Below are positions 34,535 to 44,520 of a stretch of 64,000 nt of DNA, one piece after another. The DNA is taken from positions 10,242,403-10,306,402 of the forward strand of contig OZ024790.1 of assembly GCA_964017065.1 (NCBI GenBank). The letters run 5' to 3'. Both the position numbers and the translations under genes were made by a program. Origin of the DNA: Haliclona indistincta. Lineage: Eukaryota; Porifera; Demospongiae; Haplosclerida; Chalinidae. The first letter of the stretch is position 1. The number at the start of each line of letters is the position of its first letter. The notes below the pieces were generated by a model. The model was not told the DNA's origin. It saw only the letters and a list, made by a program, of their open reading frames with translations, and did no database searches.

Positions 34535-37350
34535 CTTATTCTCCCTGTATAGAGTACTCGAGAGCCGAGTACTAGCTAGCTAGCTGTCCTTCTGTATTGA
34601 GTAGTGAGTACTAGCTAGCTGTCCATCTGTATTGAGTACTAGCTAGCTGTCCCTCTGTATTGAGTACTAGCTAGCTGTCCATCTGTATTGAGTACTAGCT
34701 TACTTTCTCTCTGTATTGAGTAAAAATACTAGCTAGCTGTCCATCTGTATTGAGTACTAGCTAGCTGTCTATCTCTATTGAATACTTCTGTAGCTATAGC
34801 TGTCCCTCTGTATTGAGTACTAGCTAGCTGTCCATCTGTATTGAGTACTAGCTTACTCAAAAAATACTAGCTAGCTGTCCCTCTGTATAGTGTACTAGCT
34901 AGCTGTCCTTCTGTATAGTGTACTAGCTAGCTGTCCTTCTGTATAGTGTACTAGCTAGCTGTCCTTCTGTATTGAGTACTAACTAGCTGTCCCTCTGTAT
35001 AGTGTATTAGCTAGCTGTCATTCTGTATATTGTACTAGCTAGCTGTCCTTCTGTATAGTATACTAGCTAGCTGTCCTTCTGTGTTGAGTACTATAGCTAG
35101 CTGTACATCTGTCTTGAGTACTAACTAGCTGTCCTTCTGTATTGAGTACTAGCTAGCTGTCCTTCTGTATTGAGTACTAGCTAGCTGTCCTTCTGTATAC
35201 TGTACTAGCTAGCTGTCCTTCTGTATTGAGTACTAGCTAGCTGTCCTTCTGTATTGAGTACTAGCTAGCTGTCCCTCTGTATTGAGTACTAGCTAGCGGT
35301 CCTTCTGTATACTGTACTAGCTAGCTGTCCTTCTGTATTGAGTACTAGCTAGCTGTCCCTCTGTATTGAGTACTAGCTAGCGGTCCTTCTGTATACTGTA
35401 CTAGCTAGCTGTCCTTCTGTATTGAGTACTAGCTAGCTGTCTCTCTGTATTGAGTACTAGCTAGCGGTCCATCTGTATTGAGTACTAGCCAGCTGTCCCT
35501 CTGTATTGAGTACTAGCTAGCTGTCCATCTGTATTGAGTACTAGCTAGCTGTCTCTCTGTATTGAGTACTAGCTAGCGGTCCATCTGTATTGAGTACTAG
35601 CCAGCTGTCCCTCTGTATTGAGTACTAGCTAGCTGTCCATCTGTATTGAGTACTAGCTAGCTGTCCATCTGTATTGAGTACTAGCTAGCTGTCCCTCTGT
35701 ATTGAGTACTAGCTAGCTGTCCATCTGTATTGAGTACTAGCTAGCTGTCCATCTGTATTGAGTACTAGCTAGCTGTCTCTCTGTATTGAGTACTAGCTAT
35801 AGCTGTCCTTCTGTATTGACTACTAGCTAGCTGTCCTTCTGTATTGAGTATACTAGCTAGCTGTCCTTCTGTATACTGTACTAGCTAGCTGTCCTTCTGT
35901 ATTGACTACTAGCTAGCTGTCCTTCTGTATTGAGTACTAGCTAGCTGTCCTTCTGTATATTGTACTAGCTAGCTGTCCTTCTGTATTGAGTACTAGCTAG
36001 CTGTCCCTCTGTATAGTGTACTAGCTAGCTGTCCTTCTGTATTGAGTACTAGCTAGCTGTCCTTCTGTATATTGTACTAGCTAGCTGTCCTTCTGTATTG
36101 ACTACTAGCTAGCTGTCCTTCTGTATTGAGTATACTAGCTAGCTGTCCTTCTGTATACTGTACTAGCTAGCTGTCCTTCTGTATTGACTACTAGCTAGCT
36201 GTCCTTCTGTATTGAGTACTAGCTAGCTGTCCTTCTGTATATTGTACTAGCTAGCTGTCCTTCTGTATTGACTACTAGCTAGCTGTCCTTCTGTATTGAG
36301 TATACTAGCTAGCTGTCCTTCTGTATACTGTACTAGCTAGCTGTCCTTCTGTATTGACTACTAGCTAGCTGTCCTTCTGTATTGAGTACTAGCTAGCTGT
36401 CCTTCTGTATATTGTACTAGCTAGCTGTCCTTCTGTATTGACTACTAGCTAGCTGTCCTTCTGTATTGAGTATACTAGCTAGCTGTCCATCTGTATTGAG
36501 TACTAGCTAGCTGTCCTTCTGTATATTGTACTAGCTAGCTGTCCTTCTGTATAGTGTACTAGCTAGCTGTCCATCTGTATTGAGTACTGGCTAGCTGTCG
36601 ATCTGTATAGAGCACTAGCTATAGCTGTCCCTCTGTATTGAGTACTAGCTAGCTGTCCATCTGTATTGAGTACTAGCTAGCTGTCTCTCTGTATTGAGTA
36701 CTAGCTAGCTGTCCATATGTATTGAGTACTAGCTATAGCTGTCCCTCTGTATAGAGCACTAGCTAGCTGTCCCTCTGTATTGAGTACTAGCTAGCTGTCG
36801 ATCTGTATTGAGTACTAGCTAGCTGTCGATCTGTATAGAGCACTAGCTAGCTGTCCCTCTGTATTGAGTACTAGCTAGCTGTCGATCTGTATAGAGTACT
36901 AGCTAGCTGTCGATCTGTAAATAGAGTACTAGCTATAGCTGTCCCTCTGTATTGAGTACTAGCTAGCTGTCCCTCTGTATTGAGTACTAGCTAGCTGTCC
37001 CTCTGTATTGAGTACTAGCTAGCTGTCCCTCTGTATTTAGTACTAGCTAGCTGTCGATCTGTATAGAGTACTAGCTAGCTGTCCCTCTGTATTGAGTACT
37101 AGCTAGCTGTCCCTCTGTATTGAGTACTAGCTAGCTGTCCCTCTGTATAGAGTACTAGCTAGCTGTCCCTCTGTATTGAGTACTAGCTAGCTGTCCCTCT
37201 GTATTGAGTACTAGCTAGCTGTCCCTCTGTATTGAGTACTAGCTAGCTGTCCCTCTGTATTGAGTGCTAGCTAGCTGTCCCTCTGTATATAGTGTACTAG
37301 CTTACTTTCTCGCTGTATATAGTACTTGCTTACTTTCTCGCTGTATTGAG
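34535..37350. repeat. 28-bp minisatellite array of about 100 units
   Basis: Unit: GTATTGAGTACTAGCTAGCT plus GTCCNTCT, with TATAGTGTA, TATACTGTA, TATATTGTA and TATTGACTA variants at its head. The core AGTACTAGCTAGCT is partly palindromic. Between about 35,800 and 36,480 variants recur in a fixed order with a period near 170 bases (six units), a higher-order repeat. The array spans about 2.8 kb with no gene inside. Confidence 0.95.
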
Positions 37351-37661
37351 TACCATAATAGCTAGCTCTTATCTGTAATTATAACAATAAGGTCTTGGCC
37401 TGTTGCCAATCAATTTACAGAAAGTTTGTACAGTGTTGGGCTGATCAATAACAAGCCTTGCCCCTCTTCTTAAATACCAGTTATTCCATACCTGTAAGTG
37501 ACTCTGGTATTTGCAATAGTACAGTAGTTTTAATTTTATTACTCCTTGGAACAGCCACAAAAGCGTAAAGCGTGATCCTTGCCTTATTTGGAAGGTTTAT
37601 TACATTGCGTGATTCAGATTGAATACGGTTTAAGCTCTATGGTTGACGCTTTTAGATTGCA

Positions 37662-37727
37662 GGAAGTAGTGAAACCGCTGGTGCCTCTTGGAACACTTCA
37701 TGACTACTTCAATGAACGGATGGAATG
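37662..37727 (+). other. Isolated exon-like segment (EVVKPLVPLGTLHDYFNER)
   Basis: Preceded by a pyrimidine-rich tract and TTGCAG, and followed by GTGAGTGG. It encodes EVVKPLVPLGTLHDYFNERM without stops. A first exon could lie near 34,430-34,495, with the minisatellite in the intron. No family could be assigned. 37,730-38,860 shows no further gene, only TGATACATGTGAT-rich AT sequence. Confidence 0.3.
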
Positions 37728-39020
37728 TGAGTGGCGACATGTGTTAGTGTGAGATTTTACTTGTATGTTTCTCTTTCAAGCATTGCACCATGGAATCAGT
37801 AATCTCTCTCTTACTCTTTTGTCTTTTTCTTTTCTCTCCCTATCTCTTGCCTCTCAATCTGATTGACTGTACTGATGAGATCCGATAGATCGAAACGGAC
37901 TGACAACTTGATTTGTCGTCCGTATACAGTTTCAGATACACTCTTCTTCTTTCTTTTTTCTTTCACTTTCTATTGATCTTCTCTTTGGTACACCATTTTC
38001 CTTGAACAGATGATAGATTAAAACCATAATATTTCTGTTACCATGCTCTAGTGATTTTTCAATTTTATTTCAGTTGTGATATTTATTTGAACAACATGAA
38101 ACACATGTACAATACATGAATGATAGCATGTGGTCAACTGTAGTGCAGATGTATCACATATGATATCATGTGTGACATAGCTGTGACTGCTGACAAACAT
38201 GAATCAAACATCCCTTGTGTGTGATCCATATTTGATGCAGTGCAATAGTGTGTCACATATGACCTATCATCTGTGATATACATGTGATACCAATCAAATA
38301 CAACTCAAATACATCTTTTCGTCCTGTGATGACAACACAAATTATGTTGTTGTGTGAGCATGTGCACATGTGGCCTTGATGATCAGATCTAGAAAAAGTT
38401 GACAGCTCAAATATCAGAATGCCCTGATCAGACTGAATGGTGATATGTGCCACCCAATTCCTGTGCGTGCATGTGTACATCAAGTGATGCAAGCCTGAAG
38501 CCTAGCCTGTCCATCTCACCCAATTTGTGTTCGCTTGTAGCAATATGTGCACCTATACTCACTTGCTGTGCTTTGTGTGCCTGTACCTCTTGTCTTGACT
38601 GAACACTCTCATAGCAATTCGTGGGTGACACAACAAGCATCTAGTCTTATAGAAGAGTACTAGTAGGTTTTAGTGGGGAAGGTAGGATAGGAGTATGAAA
38701 CTGATGTGACTCTAGTTATTGACTGTGGGATCATGTGTTTATGCTGAAGCTGTGATAGACAGCAGGTTATACATGTAGCATTTCAATGTACACTGAATGG
38801 TGAATTAATTACATGATGCTTAGACACATTGTACAATGCAAGGTGTTGTGATTCTGTTTAATTATGCCACGCGGTATTCGTGGCATATTTAGGGTTGGCA
38901 CGAAAACAAGATGGCGGATACAACATACTGAAAACGAATTAATCGCGTATTTCTCTTTTCTCGTAACCACTCCTGCTCCAATTGAAATGATAGCATGTGA
39001 AGCATATGGATGTGTTTCTA

Positions 39021-39528
39021 CAGCGGTTTTCAGGCTTCTTGCATTAGAAAAACCGTAGACCGTGGAGCGTGCACGTGCGTGATCATGTGTTGGCCGCATT
39101 GCAGGGGTGTGGTCAGGCAAAGAAATGGCAAGTAACCGTCGAACGAGCTGTGAACCAAGTCGCTGTAGTGCTTATTCGGAGGACCTTCGCTGGCGAATGG
39201 TGTATCAGTATGAAGCACTGGACCTAACATGTGATGAAGTCGGTGCTAACTTGTGCGTTGATCCTTCAACTGTTAGTAGAACGGTCCAACTATTTCGCCG
39301 TACTGGCCACGTGAGCAAGAAACTTCGTCTTCTCCGCCATTCCACCACCAGTCTTCGTTCTCCATCGTGCTAGTAGCGATCGTTCAGTGACTACACGTGC
39401 TAGTGTTGTTTTCGTGTGGGCGTGTCGTCATTCGCCCGCCGCGCAAATTGCGCAATGATAGTGTGACGCTCCACGGTTTTCGCTTTACGCTCTACGCTTT
39501 TTTGTTGCAAGAAGCCTGAAAACCGCTG
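39021..39528 (+). mobile_element. Tc1/mariner-like element, internally deleted
   Basis: Perfect 23-bp terminal inverted repeats (outer CAGCGGTTTTCAGGC) at 39,021-39,043 and 39,506-39,528. TA dinucleotides at 39,019-39,020 and 39,529-39,530 give the duplication expected of IS630/Tc1/mariner. At 508 bp it is far too short for a full transposase, so it is non-autonomous. Confidence 0.9.
39107..39373 (+). pseudogene. Truncated transposase with N-terminal helix-turn-helix
   Basis: The 88-codon frame contains SEDLRWRMVYQYEAL, then VDPSTVSRTVQLFRRTGHV, a helix-turn-helix of the IS630/Tc1-mariner DNA-binding type. No DDE catalytic domain follows. It probably starts at MASNRRTSC, a few codons in. The element needs a transposase supplied elsewhere. 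Confidence 0.75.
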
Positions 39529-40299
39529 TATTAAACCAACAACAGATCAAGTCAGTGACTGATTTATTAATCTGAAATATTAAAATCTTATTGCTGCTTT
39601 GCCACACAATATCTCCCCTGGAGAGGACAACATCACTCCATTTTTACTTAAGGCAACTGCCTGTTCAATAGCAACGTATCCATGTGTATCATATTTATAC
39701 ATACAGGAGACAACTGAGCCTCCAATTGAAATGACAAGCCCAACATACGACAGTGTTGTTGCTGAATCTCAAGATCCAGAACAAGTACGTTAATGATTGC
39801 TGTGACAGTAGTAACTACACAACTTCTGCAGGCAACAGTAAATCCCACTGAAGCTATTTATGAGGAAACAGATTTAATGAGATACGGCTAGTAAACATAC
39901 CAGAATTAGCACTAGATTTTGTGAAACGTATTTGGGCACTATAGATGTAGCTACTTAGAATAATTATTTTGATATAAGTTTATCATGCAGACACTTCATG
40001 AATGCTGCCATACCTGATGAGACTCAAAAGAGTATTATAATGTTGCTGAAAGTGAAATGAAAGGCTTGAGAGGTGTGTGTAAAACACAATATTTCATTCT
40101 GACTTAAGCATGGTGTCACCACCGAGCATGGTGTCACCGCCACTAATATTCTACATATCAGAACTGTGTCAGATAACAACATAGGTATTATCAGAGCATC
40201 AACACGAATTCAACTGTTTTATTGGATCAGTGGGGTACATAAATAGGCAGCAAGAACAATACAATAAGTGGACATGACAGTACCAGTCACATAGTCTAC

Positions 40300-40787
40300 T
40301 AGCCTCGCATCCAGGCCAGTTTTATATAATGGCCTGGTAATGACTGCATACGTATGCGCGAAGATTTTCGTTAACCCTCCCAGTGTGTACAGTAATTCTA
40401 GCCTTTGTTTCTGTGCATTTCACTAACCTTTGTAACCATTAGTGCTGTGATCACTGATAATACGCAATATCAACTTGCACCACGAGATTCTTACGCAAAG
40501 GAAGTTAGCCACGCCCACTTGACGATCTACCGACTTCCGTGAGCTAGAATCACTCTCTCCGGACCAAAACGCCGTTTCTTTCGGGTACAACAGCATGTTT
40601 GCACCAGAAGCCTTCTTGCGTGGTGAAACGGACATGTCTCGATAGTGTGCGTTAAAATGCCCCGATATCGGGTGCGATGTTTTATTGATTACCGACATAC
40701 CAGGTTTTACTGGTAATATTGGAGCATGCGCAGACAGTCTGGACCCATCTACTCAGCATGCAGGGGAGTGGCATGGAGGCGAGGCTA
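40300..40787. mobile_element. TAGCCTCG-type MITE near receptor-tail copy D
   Basis: Begins TAGCCTCGCATCCAGGCC and ends GGCGAGGCTA. It is flanked by ATAGTCTAC (40,291-40,299) and ATAGTCTGC (40,788-40,796), a 9-bp duplication with one mismatch. The related stretch near 7,420 is the empty site. Confidence 0.82.
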
Positions 40788-40923
40788 ATAGTCTGCATGT
40801 ACAGACAACCATGACTAAAAATAGATAGGATAAAAATAGTTTCAAACAGCTGTCTCTGATCATTACAAAATCAAGCATCACATTTTTGCAATAAGTGTTC
40901 AATAGAACTCATTCTGCTAATAC

Positions 40924-41797
40924 CAAGAGTAAATAATATAAGGGAGAGTATCCAACTCCAATATACCCGTCAAGGACACTCTCGGGAAAGTAACGTGACC
41001 AGCACGTGAGCAAATTGACGTAATCTGACGTATATGAGGCAGTGAAAATTTTGCCTACGTAGCACTATGTAGCTTGTTGTCGCGCCGCATGAAGCGAACA
41101 GCAGAAGCAGCAAGCGACTCCGTTCCACAAACAAAGCGAGCAGCCACGTTTTCACCAGATAGTTTTATTTCTGCCTTAAACACTGCTGGATAAAAATAGT
41201 ATGGCGGGTGGCTTGATTTTTGTGTGGGACGCACCGTGACCCGCAGTCATCTTCTGGTGTACTCCAACTGTGGTACTGGCATCCACGTGCAGGCTCTACA
41301 TCGCGCATTCGACGTGTTGTCGATGAAAATGGTAGCTTTGAGCCTTTGACTTTCAAGTGCTGTCGTGATTTTTTTTTTAGCGCGCACATTATTTTTTTTG
41401 AGCTAAAGAATGCAATAATCAGATAATGGAAAAGTACAATAAAAATAAAACACATAAAAGGCAGCGCCAGAGGGCCGCGACAGACAAAAGTTCTAAGTTA
41501 ATAAATGGTTAGTGTAGACAGAATCAAAAAAGGAAGAAGCAAAATTCAAAGTGGGAGACAAGGAGTGCAGTCTGAATAATATCATTTTGGCATTGAAAGA
41601 CCATAACTTGATGGAGAGCTGTCGCGGGCGCGCGACCGCGCCGTCCGCGCGTACTAAGTTATGACGTTACGCGATGAATAATTGAAACGGATAAACGTCA
41701 TCTGCTCGCGTGCTAGTCACGTTACTTTCCCGAGAGTTTCCCTGACGGGTACATGTATATTGGAGTTGGATACTCTCCCTTCTATTATTTACTCTTG
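40924..41797. mobile_element. Long-TIR transposon-like element
   Basis: Imperfect inverted arms of about 95-105 bases (CAAGAGTAAATAATA, then AAGGGAGAGTATCCAACTCC). It lies between CTAATAC and CTAATGC, a 7-8 bp imperfect target duplication. The homologous sequence near 7,540 lacks it. The roughly 870-bp body has no supported transposase, so it is non-autonomous; a hAT/P-like class would fit the TSD size. Confidence 0.75.
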
Positions 41798-41969
41798 CTA
41801 ATGCTCTACCAATGCACATCATTGATAAGACCGAAACGTGTAAACTTAGCTGGTTAGGCAAATGAATAATCATTGATCAAAACAAGTAATATTTACAATC
41901 GTGATTCATGCTGAGAACATTGAGTTTTATGCATCATGCAGCACTGTGCATAAGTCAGTGTGTTCTCTA

Positions 41970-42974
41970 TCATTTTTTAAAGTAAACAACTCCAATCTGC
42001 TTCATCGCCTCCTCTATCATATTGGCAACAAGCAAGGTTTCTTTGTGGGTCATGACCGGGCTTTCCTTCAACCCTTCCTTCAGACATCTCCTCACTTCTT
42101 CTGCCTCATAACGTAATCCTGTACTGTTACCATAGTAGAGTGGAAGTGCTGGTTCAGGGAGAGGATACTCTTTTGGTCCATCTGGCGTTTCTAGTTTAGT
42201 GGGGCACCAGAAAGGTGCTGGTACTTTTATGTCCCCTTTGTCACCGCATACTACGGCTTGGCACGGAAGATTGCAGCATGTGCCACAAGTAAGTTGAGCA
42301 ATGCGTCCTCCTTTATAAATCAGTGTTACAGTTGCTAATTCGTCTGTTCCATCTTCAGTGAGTTGACCCCAAGCGTGAATGCTCTCCGGTTGTTCTCCTT
42401 CAAAGATCATGCTAGCAAAGTTGAGCACATAAATCCCAACATCCAACAACGCACCTCCTCCGAGTTTAGGGTCAACTACACGCCTAGTTGTCAATGGATC
42501 GCGCCTGAAGGAAAACATGGCGTTTACATGCCTCACAGTGCCGATTTTGCCCTGACTTATCAATCGACGAAGTTCCACCATTGCCGGAAAATATTTCATC
42601 CAAACAGCCTCCATTATAAACAGGTCTTTTTCCTTGGCTTTCGCGAGAAGAGTCTCGGTTTCGCGAACGTTCATGGTCAATGGTTTTTCACAGAGAACTG
42701 GCTTGCCCTTTTCGAGTGCCATAGTGCAGACGGCCAAGTGTGTTGGGTGAACACTTCCCACGTAAACAACGTCTACCTCGGTGTCTGTTGCTACCTCTTC
42801 GTACGATCCATAGGCGCGGGGAATGCTATGGGTCGCCGCAAACTTCTTGGCGTCTTCCAGCGAACGAGCTCCAACGGCGACCACCTTATGATCACTTTCT
42901 GGAAGAGTTCTAAGGCTGACTACGAAATCATTGGAAATTTTCCCTGCACTGCATATTCCCCAGCGAAGAGCCAT
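41970..42974 (-). CDS. Trans-1,2-dihydrobenzene-1,2-diol dehydrogenase-like (Gfo/Idh/MocA)
   Basis: Single-exon frame of 334 residues, the usual length of dimeric dihydrodiol dehydrogenase (DHDH). An N-terminal Rossmann fold starts WGICSAGKISNDF. The family EKP motif is in GKPVLCEKPLTMNVRE near residue 97. The C-terminal catalytic part has MEAVWMKYFP, then GGGALLDVGIYVLN (conserved Asp, Gly and Tyr). Known role: NADP-dependent oxidation of dihydrodiols and some sugars in the cytosol. It ends EEAMKQIGVVYFKK. This appears to be the parent of the 3' fragments at 1,961-2,215 and 23,477-23,625. Confidence 0.88.
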   Translation of the reverse strand: MALRWGICSAGKISNDFVVSLRTLPESDHKVVAVGARSLEDAKKFAATHSIPRAYGSYEEVATDTEVDVVYVGSVHPTHLAVCTMALEKGKPVLCEKPLTMNVRETETLLAKAKEKDLFIMEAVWMKYFPAMVELRRLISQGKIGTVRHVNAMFSFRRDPLTTRRVVDPKLGGGALLDVGIYVLNFASMIFEGEQPESIHAWGQLTEDGTDELATVTLIYKGGRIAQLTCGTCCNLPCQAVVCGDKGDIKVPAPFWCPTKLETPDGPKEYPLPEPALPLYYGNSTGLRYEAEEVRRCLKEGLKESPVMTHKETLLVANMIEEAMKQIGVVYFKK

Positions 42975-43985
42975 GTTTCAGAGTATGATTACAAGGGTGA
43001 ACTGCGAACAACATTCAGTGCGGCTGCGACCTTACCACCACAAAATTTACAGTAAGGCGTCTACCTCATGACCGTACAGACCTCCCCACTATGATTGTTG
43101 TGGTCTGTAGCGTACACATCAAGGGCCGTGTCTAAAACTACTTTTGATAACGAACCAGTAGAACTATTTTAAAGTACACAAAATTTTAGGGGTGCATTGA
43201 CATAATGATCGTTTTATGTGCGCATGAATTTTAACTTGATAAAACTGCAAAACGAGCCGAATGAGAGTGCGTGCCACATGTTCTGGACGATCTGATTGGC
43301 TGAAGGTCACGTGGTTAATAACACGCCAGCTAGATTGGTAGCAGACTAGAGTCTGTAAAGAACTAAGTGCAAGCGGAAGTACGATAGTGACGAGTGAGTC
43401 AAGTAAAAATACGAGTTCAGACCTTAGCTGTGGAACAAAAGGTGACTCGTTATCTGGGTCTAAGTGCAGAGGTAAATTGTAATGATTTGGTTACAATATT
43501 CATGCATGCAGCATACAAAATAATTGTGATCGGAAACCCAAATCTCAAGGTTTTTATCTGGTGGATCATTATTTTTTTGAGATCGATTTTTTTTATTTTT
43601 GAAGTAGTCTGAGTTAGTAGCCTGTTGCATAGTAAAGTTGTGTGTTTAGCTGGTTCGAGAGGACCAGTGTTCTCAAGAGTTGAACCGGTTTAGGGACATA
43701 CATTAATCAAATTTTAGAATTGGTATAATCTTTATGTAAATAATTATAATTTTAAACACCATAATCTTGTGATACCGGCATTACCATACCAATGTGGATC
43801 CCGGACAGCAGGCCGGCCTGGCTTACCCAGTCGTGCCCAACTGATATTCAACAAGTGCAGCAATCTTACCGTTTCAAGTTTTTCTCTATGTGCAATGAGC
43901 TTTTACTACTTTAGTATGAAGCCCGCAAGACCTGTATCTTGCTTCAAGAACATGCACGCATACTGTGCCAAAGGTCGCTTGATCC

Positions 43986-44075
43986 TAGCCTCGTCCCCTG
44001 GACGAATTTTTTTCACAACACGAAAACGCAATTAACGGAACCACGTTGCAAAAGATTCGCCAGGAGACAAGGCTA
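43986..44075. mobile_element. 90-bp TAGCCTCG-type mini-element
   Basis: Begins TAGCCTCGTCCCCTGG and ends CCAGGAGACAAGGCTA. It is flanked by GCTTGATCC (43,977-43,985) and GCTCGATCC (44,076-44,084), 9 bp with one mismatch. The smallest member of the family here. Confidence 0.75.
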
Positions 44076-44189
44076 GCTCGATCCTTGTGCAAAATCAATA
44101 ATTATTAATTGACAGTCCATTATGAATATTAATTAGAAAAATTTTCACAGCACTATTATGGCGTTGTCTTGTTGACCCTATTTATTTTT

Positions 44190-44520
44190 AGATCTGCTGC
44201 TTTACCAAAACCAAGTGGTGCAGGATCCAGACATTCTTAGTTCCCTCACTAAAATGTTTCATGTAAACAAATCACTTACACAAATCAATTTTCAGTTATT
44301 AAAACACATTCTGCTATGCCCAACGAAAATCACTGATTTTGAATCATGGGCACTAGCCAGTTCGAATTCCAGGAAAGGGGAGAAAAGACACTATATACTA
44401 GTACCTCCAGCTCTTCTATCTGTAAGGCTTAGTGTAGGGGTGGAAATCTTCACGGCAGTATTCTGTGCTCACGTCGATCTATTGATCATCTACCAAATGC
44501 AGCAGCTTGATATAAACTAG
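44190..44520 (+). pseudogene. Possible leucine-rich-repeat remnant
   Basis: A plus-strand open stretch includes DPDILSSLTKMFHVNKSLTQ, which resembles one LRR of NACHT-LRR-type proteins (…L..L.k.L..N.SLT.L.L). Only one repeat is convincing. It is probably a relic of an NLR-like or RNI gene. Confidence 0.3.

Larger units (their letters stand above)
38955..39891 (+). pseudogene. Receptor-tail exons, copy D, broken by a transposon
   Basis: An exon segment 38,965-39,018 (TPAPIEMIACEAYGCVS) continues in frame after removal of the element at 39,021-39,528, ending IKPTTDQ at 39,550 with a GT donor. Further exons are 39,707-39,784 (PPIEMTSPTYDSVVAESQ) and 39,832-39,891 (IYEETDLMRYG, stop TAG). The exon equivalent to 962-1,051 of copy A is missing. 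No upstream exons are seen, because another repeat (from 38,858) begins just before. Confidence 0.6.

Noticed and set aside
34535..37350. CRISPR-like array
   Set aside because: The units are contiguous and near-identical without unique spacers, so it is a minisatellite.
42363..43055. 230-codon plus-strand frame opposite the dehydrogenase
   Set aside because: It is an antisense shadow of a clearly conserved gene.
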